A stretch of DNA of 57,697 bases from Syntrophomonas sp. UBA5314. Lineage in GTDB: Bacteria > Bacillota > Syntrophomonadia > Syntrophomonadales > Syntrophomonadaceae. Positions 8,446-16,991 of this stretch are shown here, one piece after another. Made by a program: the position numbers and the translations under genes. The notes beneath the pieces are model-generated. The model was not told where the DNA came from. It searched no databases and saw only the letters and a list, made by a program, of their open reading frames with translations. Location of the stretch: NCBI GenBank assembly GCA_002410325.1, contig DHRK01000002.1:1-57697 (forward strand). Direction: 5' to 3'. The first letter of the stretch is position 1. Every line of letters starts with the position of its first letter.

Positions 8446-9975
8446 TTGCGAAAAAGGTTAGGATTAACCGGGCTAATGCTGATTCTGCTTTTCTCTCTGG
8501 CCGCCTGCCATTTGGCCGGCGACAACAGCCAATTAGGACAGCTTGACGATATTGCTGATAAACGGGTTGGCGTTGCTACCGGTACCGTCTTTGACGGATT
8601 TGTGGCTAACAAGTATCCGCAGGCCCAAATTTTGAGGTACTCTGGAACCCCGGATATGATAATAGCCCTAAAAACGGACAAGGTTGATGCGGTTGTGCTC
8701 GATTACATATCCGCCGGTGTTCTTACTAATGACCACCATGACCTGGCAATTTTAAGTGACGATGTGCTGCCCATGCAATTCGGGATCGGCTTCAATAAAA
8801 ACAATCCCTCCCTGCGGGAAGAATTTAATGGTTTTTTAAAAGAAGCCAGGTCAAATGGCGTATATGATGAAACATATCAGCGCTGGTTTGAAAATGATCC
8901 CGAAAACGCAGTAATGCCGGATATAAAGAACCATAAAGCGGGCAAAAAGGTGCTACTGGGGGTGTCAGTGGCCGACCTGCCTTATGTAGCGGTCATGAAC
9001 GGCAAATATGTGGGCTTCGATATTGAAATAATCCAGAAATTTGCGGCCTGGAAGGGCTATCATCTGGAAATAGTATCGATGGATTTTGGAGCCCTTATCG
9101 CCGCCCTTTCCTCGGGTAAGGTTGATATGATTGCCGACGGAATATCTATTACCGAGGAAAGAAGCAAACAGATTGCTTTTTCCGATTCCTATCTGGAGGG
9201 AAAGAGTGCTGTTATCTGCTTGAAGAAGAATCTGCCCGGATACGAGGATCAGTCTGCCCAGGGAGCAGTATCATTAGGGCAAAAAATAGCAGGTAGTTTC
9301 CACAGCAACCTGATAGTTGAAGACCGTTATCTACTCATTGTCGAAGGCCTCAAAGTCACGGCAATGATATCGGTGTTATCGGTTATCCTGGGCACACTTC
9401 TGGGCGCCCTGATCTGTTTTATGCGCATGTCCAAAAGCCGGGTCGCAAGCCTTATCGCCCGGGTCTACATCTCTATTTTGCGGGGCACCCCGGTCCTGGT
9501 CCTGCTCATGCTTATCTTCTACGTGGTTTTCGCCTCGGTAAACATCGACCCGCTTATAGTGGCAGTTATTGCCTTCGGGATGAATTTTGGGGCTTATGTA
9601 TCGGAGATGTTCCGCACCTCCATCGAAAGCGTTGCCCCGGGTCAAAGAGAAGCCGGTATTGCCGGCGGTTTTACCCCCCTGCAAACCTTTGCCTACATCA
9701 TCCTGCCCCAGGCGGCAAGGCAGGTCCTGCCGGTATACAAGGGCGAGTTTATCTCCCTGGTGAAGATGACTTCAATTGTCGGTTATATAGCCGTGCAAGA
9801 CTTGACCAAGGCCAGTGATATTATCCGCAGCCGCACCTTTGACGCCTTCTTCCCGCTGGTCCTGGTGGCGGTGCTTTATTTCAGCATATCCTGGCTGCTG
9901 GCCCTTTCCCTGGATTATATCGGGTTTAGAACCGACCCTAAGAGAAAGCGCCGTTTGAGCAAAGCCGGCGCCTGA
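8446..9975 (+). CDS. Amino-acid-type ABC importer: permuted binding domain fused to permease (no ATPase in this operon)
   Basis: One chain holds a lipoprotein signal (LFSLAAC lipobox near residue 21), a periplasmic-binding-protein-3 domain and a His/Gln-type permease. The binding lobes are in reversed order: residues about 32-160 look like lobe 2 plus the C-terminal segment of GlnH-type proteins (GVATGT ... YQRWFEND), and 165-270 look like lobe 1 (LLGVSVADLPYVA ... YVGFDIEIIQKFA ... DMIADGISITEERSKQIAFS). The permease follows with the EAA loop (EAGIAGGFTPLQTFAYIILP), which docks the ATPase. The TTG start has AAGGAGG nine bases upstream. No ATPase lies beside it; the only candidate is the fused one encoded at 13999-15084 on the other strand. 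Polar amino acid transport is inferred from family. Confidence 0.8.
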   Translation: MRKRLGLTGLMLILLFSLAACHLAGDNSQLGQLDDIADKRVGVATGTVFDGFVANKYPQAQILRYSGTPDMIIALKTDKVDAVVLDYISAGVLTNDHHDLAILSDDVLPMQFGIGFNKNNPSLREEFNGFLKEARSNGVYDETYQRWFENDPENAVMPDIKNHKAGKKVLLGVSVADLPYVAVMNGKYVGFDIEIIQKFAAWKGYHLEIVSMDFGALIAALSSGKVDMIADGISITEERSKQIAFSDSYLEGKSAVICLKKNLPGYEDQSAQGAVSLGQKIAGSFHSNLIVEDRYLLIVEGLKVTAMISVLSVILGTLLGALICFMRMSKSRVASLIARVYISILRGTPVLVLLMLIFYVVFASVNIDPLIVAVIAFGMNFGAYVSEMFRTSIESVAPGQREAGIAGGFTPLQTFAYIILPQAARQVLPVYKGEFISLVKMTSIVGYIAVQDLTKASDIIRSRTFDAFFPLVLVAVLYFSISWLLALSLDYIGFRTDPKRKRRLSKAGA

Positions 9976-9993
9976 ACAATGACAGGTGTTTAG

Positions 9994-12132
9994 TTATTCA
10001 CTGGCTTCAACTGCTATTTTCAGCTCCACGACCAGCATAGTGATATCGTCGGCCTGCTCCGCTTCGCCGGCAAAAGCCTCTACATCTTTCTTGATGCCCG
10101 CCAGAAGATCTATATTGCCTGGAAGATGCTTCATAGTGTTCAGGACGGCAAGGAGCCTCTGATCCGAATACAATTCCTGGGCTTCGTTCATGGCTTCGGT
10201 AACTCCATCGGTGTAGCAAAAGAGCCGATCACCTTTATTAAGCTGTATTTCCTGGGCAAAGAAGCTGGTGTCCTCCATTCCGGCAAGCACCAGAGCCCGT
10301 TTGACCGGCAGCCATTCGTAGTCCTGGCCCGCCCTCTGCAGTAAGGGCGGATTATGCCCGGCATTGGCATAGCTGACCAGTCCGTTAGGTATATCGAGGA
10401 CAGCGATAAACGCGGTCACAAACATATTCGATTCATTGTTTTCACAGAGGGAATTATTCGATCTATACAGGGCCTCATCGACCGGCAGCCCGGCCAGCAG
10501 GTTGTTTTTAATTATAGTTTTGGCAATCATCATAAACAGGGCGGCGGGAATACCTTTGCCAGATACGTCAGCCATCACAAAGGCCAGGTGGTTTTCATCA
10601 ATAAGAAAGAAGTCATAAAAATCTCCCCCCACTTCCTTGGCGGTGTGCATTTCGGCGTAGATGTCAAACTCGGGACGGTCGGGAAAAGCCGGGAAGATAT
10701 TGGGAACCATGTCATTTTGGATCTGGGCCGCCACCTCCAGTTCGCTGCTTATGCGCTCCCGGGCGGCGGTTTCCGCAGCCAGATTGGCCATGTATTTTTT
10801 AAGTTCGACGGTCATATTGTTGAATGAATTGGCCAGTTCCTCAATTTCGTCTCCGGTCTTCACATCAACCGCCAGATCAAAATCCCCTGCACTGACCTTG
10901 GCCACCCTTTCGGTCAGATCGGCCAGTGGGTTGGTGATACGCCTCGATAAAACCAGGCTGAAAAAGACGACCAACAGTACGGAAGCGATGGATACAACCA
11001 CAAAGAGTATTATTACGGTTAAAATATCTCTATCCACTTTTTCAACCGCTTTAGAGGCCAGAGTGATAATATTGGTTTTACTTTGCAAGGCGGGGGCTAT
11101 GGCTTCGTTGACTTCCATCACTGCGGCAATACTCCAGGGCAGGTTTTGCAACGGTTGATAGGCCAATAATACTTCTTTGCCGTTATAGACAAAGCGTTCG
11201 ACTCCGGATTGGCGGTCGACCATTTTCTGCGCAACCGCTTTTAGACTGGCATTGTCACTGGTCAGGAAGTTTTCCCGCACAATCTTGCCCTCGACTCTTT
11301 GCACGGTTGGGGAAATGATCATATCGCCTTTTTCGTTTAAAACCAGAGCATACCCGGTTTCCCCGATTTTAGCTTCGATGATAATCTCATTTAAAGTGGT
11401 TAAAAGCGATCCGATACCTACAACTCCTTTGATGTTTCCCCGGGCATCATAAAAAGGTTGGGCGCAGGTAATGGCCAGCCCCCGTCCCATGGCGTCATCA
11501 AATACATCGGTCCAAACCAGACTGTTGTTCTCCCGGGCCAGTTTATACCAGCCGCGCTGCCTGGGATCCAGCGTTTGCAGTTTGTCATCCGAGTCTTTAT
11601 CGACCTTTATTACAAAACCGCTTTCCGTTCCTATATAGGTTGAAAACACGTCGACATCGTTTTCGGGAATAGTTGCCAGTATGTTGTCGATGTTGGCCGC
11701 CAAAGCTACCTCGCCGGCCAGGGCTGCCTTGTCGCTGCCCTCCGCGTAAAGAAGCTGGGGAGTAATTTTCCCTTTATTGCTGGAACTGGGCGGTTTGACA
11801 CCGGCGGGAACATACCGGGAAGGGTTGGAATATATCTCGGTGGCCTGCATGGACATCAATTGAACGTATTTCTGCAGCTTGGTCAGTTTTTCATCGCTAA
11901 TCCTGGCTTTGTTTTGAGCGGTGGCTGTCAACTGTGCAACAGCCTGCTTTTCCAGAGCTGACTGGCTGTCGTCGGCCGCGCTTTGCCCCAGGGCGCCGCT
12001 GGTGCTATTAATGCTGTTGCGCATATTGGTCATACTAAAAACAACTACCATGCTCATTAAAAACAATGATATCAAGGATAAGGATAGGATTACAGTAATC
12101 ATTTTTTGCCTGATGCTGCGCTTTTTATCCAT
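9994..12132 (-). CDS. RsbU-like sensor phosphatase: dCache - HAMP - PP2C (SpoIIE type)
   Basis: Membrane sensor whose output dephosphorylates STAS proteins. It has a first membrane helix near residues 12-34, a large extracellular Cache-like domain (about 60-340, with RGWY near 190), a second helix about 370-395, HAMP (RRITNPLADL ... DEIEELANSFNNM) and a SpoIIE-type PP2C domain. The metal-binding motifs GGDFYDFF and ADVSGKGIPAALFM are intact. Its ATG overlaps the stop of the GNAT gene (TAATG), so translation is probably coupled. It is the last gene of the minus-strand operon that also encodes STAS and anti-sigma-type proteins, and those are its expected partners. The Cache residues usual for amino-acid sensing are not all there, so the ligand is open. 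Confidence 0.9.
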   Translation of the reverse strand: MDKKRSIRQKMITVILSLSLISLFLMSMVVVFSMTNMRNSINSTSGALGQSAADDSQSALEKQAVAQLTATAQNKARISDEKLTKLQKYVQLMSMQATEIYSNPSRYVPAGVKPPSSSNKGKITPQLLYAEGSDKAALAGEVALAANIDNILATIPENDVDVFSTYIGTESGFVIKVDKDSDDKLQTLDPRQRGWYKLARENNSLVWTDVFDDAMGRGLAITCAQPFYDARGNIKGVVGIGSLLTTLNEIIIEAKIGETGYALVLNEKGDMIISPTVQRVEGKIVRENFLTSDNASLKAVAQKMVDRQSGVERFVYNGKEVLLAYQPLQNLPWSIAAVMEVNEAIAPALQSKTNIITLASKAVEKVDRDILTVIILFVVVSIASVLLVVFFSLVLSRRITNPLADLTERVAKVSAGDFDLAVDVKTGDEIEELANSFNNMTVELKKYMANLAAETAARERISSELEVAAQIQNDMVPNIFPAFPDRPEFDIYAEMHTAKEVGGDFYDFFLIDENHLAFVMADVSGKGIPAALFMMIAKTIIKNNLLAGLPVDEALYRSNNSLCENNESNMFVTAFIAVLDIPNGLVSYANAGHNPPLLQRAGQDYEWLPVKRALVLAGMEDTSFFAQEIQLNKGDRLFCYTDGVTEAMNEAQELYSDQRLLAVLNTMKHLPGNIDLLAGIKKDVEAFAGEAEQADDITMLVVELKIAVEASE

Positions 12133-13157
12133 TACCTGTACCTGCCTATATAATTTAATATAGCCGGAAAGTCTCCGGCAAGCCGCAGCTCCTCAGGGTT
12201 TAGGGGAATCGCCAGCGGGTTATGCATAACTATGTATTCCCCCGGCCGGCAAAGAGGCTGCAAACCGGCAAAGAAAAAGCCCAGCTGCAAAAGCGCCTCA
12301 AAAGCCCATCCGCAGGCGCTGTCCAGGATGCTCAGATATAGATTCAGCGAGTAGCCCGGTTGTTTGCGCAGGGGAGCCAAGATCGAATTTACCGCCAGGG
12401 GAAAATCCTTCCCAACGTGATCGACAAATACGGTACATGCCCGGTGTATGGTATCCATCTCTACTTCAATATTGCTGGTTTCCTGCCGGGCATCAGTCTG
12501 CTCGGCGCTTTCGGCCAGGCGGTATTCAGCTCCAATTCGGTTGTAGATCCGCCTGACAAAATCCCGGTGGGCTTCAGGAACAAAAAAAGTTCCGCAGCTG
12601 CTTTTGCCAATATTTTTTACGGCAATGGCTAAAGACTGCTTGAGGTTTTTACCATTGTCACCGTTATGCAGGAGTATTTTATTATCAAACCTCGAAAACT
12701 CGAACCCGCAAGGGATAAAGTCCATCTTATGAAACTGGGCCTGGGCTTTGGCACTGACCGTAGAAAAATGGGTATGATACGCTGTAAGCTTGGGTTTATG
12801 ATTTTCAAGCATGGCTAGTAAATACCGGATCAAGGGGAGGCCGATATTCAGACGGCGGTATTGACGTTTTATGATGTACATGCCGATTTCGGCTATGTCC
12901 TGGAAATGCCCTTCAAAGGAAGCACCTATAATAGCGGCAATTTCTCCATTGGCCGCCTCAGCCACAACAAAGATCAAGGAACCTGCCCGGCATCGTCCCG
13001 CAATATAGGCCGGATCATAGACTTGCCGGTTTAAATAAGTTCTTCCATATTCATCTTCAAAGCATTCGATAACTCCAGCGGCATCCTCTTCCCTGAAGGG
13101 ACGGATTATAAAGCGCCGCCCTACCGTTGCCGCTTTTTCTTCCACCATCATATCCAT
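12132..13157 (-). CDS. GNAT-fold acetyltransferase-like protein in the partner-switching operon
   Basis: 341 residues. The N-terminal half is a GNAT fold (FIIRPFREEDAAGVIECFED ... EIAAIIGASF ... IAEIGMYIIKRQYRRLNIG), where RQYRRLNIG takes the place of the acetyl-CoA loop R/QxxGxG and lacks the usual second Gly. The C-terminal half (about 170-341) is not recognised. Eleven bases separate it from the RsbW-like gene, and it overlaps the RsbU-like start by one base. GNAT proteins of this kind recur beside RsbU/RsbW-like genes in other bacteria, but their substrate is not known. Because the pantetheine loop is altered, a binding rather than catalytic role is possible. Confidence 0.7.
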   Translation of the reverse strand: MDMMVEEKAATVGRRFIIRPFREEDAAGVIECFEDEYGRTYLNRQVYDPAYIAGRCRAGSLIFVVAEAANGEIAAIIGASFEGHFQDIAEIGMYIIKRQYRRLNIGLPLIRYLLAMLENHKPKLTAYHTHFSTVSAKAQAQFHKMDFIPCGFEFSRFDNKILLHNGDNGKNLKQSLAIAVKNIGKSSCGTFFVPEAHRDFVRRIYNRIGAEYRLAESAEQTDARQETSNIEVEMDTIHRACTVFVDHVGKDFPLAVNSILAPLRKQPGYSLNLYLSILDSACGWAFEALLQLGFFFAGLQPLCRPGEYIVMHNPLAIPLNPEELRLAGDFPAILNYIGRYR

Positions 13158-13167
13158 ATTAACCGCC

Positions 13168-13572
13168 TTATATTTCGGCTATTACATTATTAAAGCCGTC
13201 TTTATATTCATAAGAGAGTGATTTTACTTTTTTACGCACCAAAAACAAACCCAGCCCCCCAATATCACGTTCCTCCAGACTCTGTCCAGTGTCCGGTTCA
13301 GCGGCCTCCAGGGGGTTAAAGGCCCGGGCGTTGTCACGAATGGCCAAGGTAATCAGATCATCCTGAACGGTCAAAGATATCTCAATAATTTCTGTTTTCT
13401 GAGAGTTGCTGCCATGATTGATGATATTGGTTACCAGCTCTTCAAGAATAAGCTGAATGGCAAAAAGCTTGTTGGGCAGTATTTCATTTTGTTCACAAAA
13501 ATCCTCAATTTCAAGGTTCACAGCTTGAAAATCAAAGCCGCCGGCTGTTTCTTTATAGCGGTAACTTGTCAC
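13168..13572 (-). CDS. RsbW/SpoIIAB-type anti-sigma regulatory ATPase (Ser kinase family)
   Basis: 134 residues of a GHKL-fold protein that, in this family, binds a sigma factor or other target and phosphorylates its STAS antagonist. The N-box is intact (ILEELVTNIINHG), the G1 region reads RDNARAFNPLE and the G2 region GGLGLFLVRKKV. The start is GTG with AAGGAG about 11 bases upstream. It lies between the STAS gene and the GNAT gene in the same direction. Its sequence resembles the C-terminal tail of the transporter ATPase two genes upstream (NLEIEDFCEQ against NAEIEAFCEK, and both have AFNPLE). No sigma factor is encoded in the window, so its target is unknown. Confidence 0.88.
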   Translation of the reverse strand: MTSYRYKETAGGFDFQAVNLEIEDFCEQNEILPNKLFAIQLILEELVTNIINHGSNSQKTEIIEISLTVQDDLITLAIRDNARAFNPLEAAEPDTGQSLEERDIGGLGLFLVRKKVKSLSYEYKDGFNNVIAEI

Positions 13573-13662
13573 GGTGATTCATCTCCTTACGAACCGGGCA
13601 GGCGCTTATAAGCCTGTCAGCCCGGCTCTTTAAGTGGCTGTTGATCACTCCTTAAACAGCTC

Positions 13663-13965
13663 CTATTCGATATTCATTATCCCGGCAAAACCGGTGACCT
13701 CAAAAATCTCCTTTACCGAGTTATTGGCACCGGTTACCTTCATTTCGCCCCCTTGTGCCCTGACCCTTTTTTGAGCGGTCAAGAACACCCGAAGCCCGGC
13801 ACTGCTAATATAATCCAGCTCTGCGAGATTAAAAATCAGATTGGGACTGCCTCCGGCAAAGACAATATCAAGTTCAGTGGATAACATGGTGGAGGTTACA
13901 GTGTCCAATCGGCCTGAAAGGGTCAGGGTAACCGTGTTTTCAGTAGTATTTTTAGTGATATTCAT
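13663..13965 (-). CDS. STAS-domain anti-sigma factor antagonist (RsbV/SpoIIAA type)
   Basis: 100 residues, a single STAS domain. The regulatory phosphorylation site is the Ser pair in DYISSAGLRVFL. In partner switching the unphosphorylated form binds the RsbW-like kinase and releases its target; phosphorylation breaks the complex and a PP2C phosphatase restores it. Both of those partners are encoded in this operon. The start has GGGAGG nearby. The 90-base gap before the RsbW-like gene is the longest in the operon and shows no clear terminator. Confidence 0.9.
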   Translation of the reverse strand: MNITKNTTENTVTLTLSGRLDTVTSTMLSTELDIVFAGGSPNLIFNLAELDYISSAGLRVFLTAQKRVRAQGGEMKVTGANNSVKEIFEVTGFAGIMNIE

Positions 13966-13998
13966 GTTTTTTTCCTCCCGCTATATTTTTTTAAAGAT

Positions 13999-15084
13999 TT
14001 ACTGTTTTTTAATAGTCAGAGAGATACAATTTAAATCATCCGCTCGCTGGTATTCCACATTTTCCGACATACCGGCAATAATGCTGAGTCCGATCTCATC
14101 GGGCGCGTTCCCGGGCTCCAGGGGATTGAATGCTGCTCCGGCGCTTTCCATTACCAGTTCCAGACGGTCCTGTTTTTCCGAATAGGCCAGGGTCAATGCA
14201 ACCTGGCAAAGCCGCAAATCATACAAAGCAATTAGTTCCTCAACCAGCAAGATCGCATTGCGCCTCATCTTCCTGGGCAGTACATGTTTTTCGCAAAACG
14301 CTTCGATTTCAGCGTTCATAGCATATAAATCGTAATCCGGGTTTTCAATCTTGAATGAAAAACTTCTGATTCTATTAATAAAAGCCCGGGTCTTTTCTTT
14401 TTGCGGGTTGTCGAAAATTTGCTCCGGCGTCCCTTCCTCATAAATAAGCCCTTCGTCCATGTAGAAGATCCGGTTGGATACATCCCGGGCAAAATCCATC
14501 TCATGAGTAACTATGGCCATCGTCATGCCCTCTTTGGCCAAGCGGCGAATTACCGCCAGCACCTCGCTCACCATGGTGGGGTCCAGAGCCGAGGTCGGCT
14601 CGTCAAAGAGGATTATCTCCGGTTCCATGGCCAGGCAGCGGGCTATAGCCACCCTTTGTTTCTGTCCGCCCGATAATTCATCGGGGAAGCTGTCCCGTTT
14701 GTCCGAAAGACCCACTATTTTTAAAAGTTCAGCTGCTTTGACCTCAGCTTCCGCTTTACTTTTCCCCCGCAGCTTTATAGGTCCCAGGGTCAGATTGTCC
14801 ATAACCGACAGGTGAGCGTAGAGATTGAAGGACTGGAACACCATGCCCATCTTCTGCCTGAGCTTCGGAACATCTGCATTCTTGGCCAGTATATCATTTC
14901 CGTCAATAACTATACTCCCCCCGCTGGGGCTTTCCAGCAGGTTTAAACAGCGCAGGAAGGTGCTCTTGCCCGTACCGGAGGGTCCGATAATGGAAATAAC
15001 CTCCCCTTGCTTGATCTCTGCGTTGATATCGCTTAAAACCGTGAGCTCCCCGAATTTCTTGCTTAAATGCCGCACCGAAATCAT
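13999..15084 (-). CDS. Amino-acid-type ABC ATPase with C-terminal degenerate RsbW-like domain
   Basis: 361 residues, about 115 longer than a GlnQ-type ATPase. Residues 1-240 hold all ABC motifs: Walker A (GPSGTGKST), Q-loop (FQSFNLY), signature (LSGGQKQRVA), Walker B (IILFDEPTSALD) and H-loop (VTHEM). The tail from about 250 aligns with the RsbW-like protein of the same operon (NAEIEAFCEK, ILLVEELIAL, AAFNPLEPG, EIGLSIIAG). In the tail the N-box Asn is lost (EELIAL for EELVTN), the G1 Asp is not evident (MESAGAAF for RDNARAF) and G2 is shortened, so it probably binds partners without kinase activity. The start overlaps the permease stop (TAATG). It likely energises both permease fusions, and the tail offers a docking site for STAS proteins. 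Confidence 0.85.
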   Translation of the reverse strand: MISVRHLSKKFGELTVLSDINAEIKQGEVISIIGPSGTGKSTFLRCLNLLESPSGGSIVIDGNDILAKNADVPKLRQKMGMVFQSFNLYAHLSVMDNLTLGPIKLRGKSKAEAEVKAAELLKIVGLSDKRDSFPDELSGGQKQRVAIARCLAMEPEIILFDEPTSALDPTMVSEVLAVIRRLAKEGMTMAIVTHEMDFARDVSNRIFYMDEGLIYEEGTPEQIFDNPQKEKTRAFINRIRSFSFKIENPDYDLYAMNAEIEAFCEKHVLPRKMRRNAILLVEELIALYDLRLCQVALTLAYSEKQDRLELVMESAGAAFNPLEPGNAPDEIGLSIIAGMSENVEYQRADDLNCISLTIKKQ

Positions 15085-16631
15085 TATAGCACCTTCTTTC
15101 TCTTGCGTTTGGGATCGGTTTTTCGTTCAATCCCTTCCAACATTAAAAGCAGCAGCCAGGAGATCAAGAAATACAATACAGCTACCATGAGCAGCGGGAA
15201 AAAAGCGTCAAAGGTACGGCTGCGAATAATATCGCTGGCCTTGGTCAAATCCTGAACCGCTATATAGCCCACAATGGAAGTCATTTTGGCCAGCGATATA
15301 AGCTCCCCTTTGTACACCGGCAGGACCTGCTTGACGGCCTGGGGAAGCACTATGTAAAAAAAGGTCTGAAAGCCGGTGAAGCCGCCTGCAATACCGGCTT
15401 CGGCCTGGCCCTTATCAACGCTTGAGATGGCCGCTCTAAACATTTCCGAAGCATAAGCGGCAAAATTCAGGGCAAAAGCAATTACCGCCACCAGAATCGG
15501 GTTAATGTTCACCGAAGCAAACACCACATAGAAGATAAACATCAAAAGCACTAAAACCGGGGTTCCCCTTAAAAGCGCGATATAGCCCTGGGCAAAGCGT
15601 TTTAAAACCCGGCGCCGGGACATCCTCATAAAACAGACCAGGGCGCCCAGCAGGGTCCCCAGGATGCAGGACAAAAAGGTGATGAGCAGGGTAACCTTTA
15701 GCCCGTCAATTATGAGCAGGTAGCGGTTCTCCAGGATGATGTTGTTGTAGAAGCTGCGGCTGATACTCCCGAATAAGGGCTCCCCGAAAGCGCTCTGGCC
15801 GGTTTCGGAAGCGGGGAGCGCACTTCCACTGCCGGTCCGGACCAATATAACCACCTTCTGCTTATAATAAGGGATGGTAAAATTGACCGATTTTTGGCGT
15901 TCTTCCGTGATACTCATCATCGATATGACGACATCGGCCTTACCCGATTGCAGCGCCGGGATCAATGCGGAAAACTTCGCATCATAAAATTCAACCGGAC
16001 GGCCCAATTGGACAGCGAGCCTTTGGGCAAGTTCGCTGTCCAAACCGGCTACCCGGCCGCTGGCATCCTTAAAACAAAAGGGCTCCCGGGTTGGATCAAC
16101 CGCCACCCGCAACGGTTTCCCGGCTTGAGGAACCTCCAGCCGGGCCGGCTCGTAAGGCGTAAAATCCTCCTTGAGCCAGCGACGCTCCATATCCTCCAGC
16201 GTCCCACTGGCAGTCAGTTCATCTAATATCGCATTCAGCTGCTCCAAAAGCTGAACATTTCCTTTTTGGACGGCAATGGCGGTATCATCCAGTTGAAGCA
16301 CATCGGGTAATAGCTTCAGATCCCGGTTATTTTTAGCTACATTCCAGGCCGTAGGGTAGGAAGTTACCACTGCCTCTACATGCCCGGCTTTTAAAGCCGT
16401 TACCGCGTCCATGGTGCTGTCATAAGACTGCACCGTTGCCGATCCGAATTGTTCCCGGACCAGTTGTTCGTTGATCGATCCGGTCATAACGCCCACCTTG
16501 GACTTGTTCAAATCGATGGAAAGCTGATCATGAGGTGTTACAGCCTCCGTTCGGGTTGCGGCCAGGCCTAAACCGGATAGAGTGCCCCATAATATCAAAA
16601 CGGCCCAAAATAAAGCTAAAGCTTTCCTCAT
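15084..16631 (-). CDS. Amino-acid-type ABC importer: permuted binding domain fused to permease
   Basis: First gene of the six-gene minus-strand operon. It has a signal peptide or anchor (MRKALALFWAVLILWGTLSG), then lobe-2-like sequence (about 40-165, KVGVMTGSINEQ ... LEDMERRWLKED), then lobe-1-like sequence (about 175-280, LRVAVDPTREPFCF ... DVVISMMSITEERQKSVNFT), then a His/Gln-type permease with the EAA loop (EAGIAGGFTGFQTFFYIVLP). It has the same permuted order as the fusion at 8446, and the permease parts are highly alike. No lipobox Cys is seen, unlike its sister. The start at 16631 follows GGAGAG; the GTG at 16661 has no ribosome site. A TTGACT-17-TATAGA promoter lies about 80 bases upstream. 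Confidence 0.8.
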   Translation of the reverse strand: MRKALALFWAVLILWGTLSGLGLAATRTEAVTPHDQLSIDLNKSKVGVMTGSINEQLVREQFGSATVQSYDSTMDAVTALKAGHVEAVVTSYPTAWNVAKNNRDLKLLPDVLQLDDTAIAVQKGNVQLLEQLNAILDELTASGTLEDMERRWLKEDFTPYEPARLEVPQAGKPLRVAVDPTREPFCFKDASGRVAGLDSELAQRLAVQLGRPVEFYDAKFSALIPALQSGKADVVISMMSITEERQKSVNFTIPYYKQKVVILVRTGSGSALPASETGQSAFGEPLFGSISRSFYNNIILENRYLLIIDGLKVTLLITFLSCILGTLLGALVCFMRMSRRRVLKRFAQGYIALLRGTPVLVLLMFIFYVVFASVNINPILVAVIAFALNFAAYASEMFRAAISSVDKGQAEAGIAGGFTGFQTFFYIVLPQAVKQVLPVYKGELISLAKMTSIVGYIAVQDLTKASDIIRSRTFDAFFPLLMVAVLYFLISWLLLLMLEGIERKTDPKRKRKKVL

Positions 16632-16710
16632 CGTGTTTCTCTCCACAACTCTTGTCTCCACTCCATTAATTCTACAAAGGAAAGCAACTACCTTTTATAA
16701 GCTTAAAAAC

Positions 16711-16739
16711 TCTATATTTTATATCGTCTATTGAGTCAA
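16711..16739 (-). promoter_or_regulatory. SigmaA-type promoter of the transporter/partner-switching operon
   Basis: On the minus strand TTGACT (16739-16734), a 17-base spacer and TATAGA (16716-16711) match the housekeeping consensus at 10 of 12 positions. The predicted start is near 16704, about 73 bases before the chosen ATG. Confidence 0.65.
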
Positions 16740-16779
16740 ATGGGTACTCCCTTTTTTCCTTTATTTTAACCTGCGCAAT

Positions 16780-16826
16780 GGCCGTTCTTTAGATAAGTCT
16801 GGGCCGTTCTTCGAACGGCCGTTTTT
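16780..16826 (+). terminator. Terminator-like hairpin with a competing upstream repeat
   Basis: GGCCGTTC (16802-16809) pairs perfectly with GAACGGCC (16813-16820) and is followed by GTTTTT. A second copy of GGCCGTTCTT sits at 16780-16789 and could pair with the same GAACGGCC, giving an alternative fold. It lies in the 459-base divergent region between the transporter operon and cheY, upstream of the predicted cheY promoter. It may end a transcript that starts further left, or block antisense transcription. Confidence 0.5.
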
Positions 16827-16958
16827 GTACATGTTACACTTTTTGCCCGCCCAGTCATAAGCCTCCCGGTCCAGGTCAAAAGACCAGTTACTCGTCCATA
16901 TTTCTAGTCCTATTTTCTTAAATTATCGCATTTTATCTGTTAATTTAGGAAATAGGTC

Positions 16959-16987
16959 TTGATTTTTTTGAAATAACCATATATATT
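16959..16987 (+). promoter_or_regulatory. SigmaA-type promoter of the chemosensory operon
   Basis: TTGATT (16959-16964), a 17-base spacer and TATATT (16982-16987). The predicted start is near 16994, about 97 bases before the cheY start codon. The site lies in AT-rich DNA next to an inverted repeat at 16992. Confidence 0.55.
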
Positions 16988-16991
16988 AAGT

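Noticed and set aside
11400..11700. Amino-acid-binding Cache motif in the RsbU-like sensor
   Set aside because: RGWY is present, but the acidic residues of the known amino-acid motif are replaced (L after WYK, S in GIGSLL), so ligand identity is not claimed.
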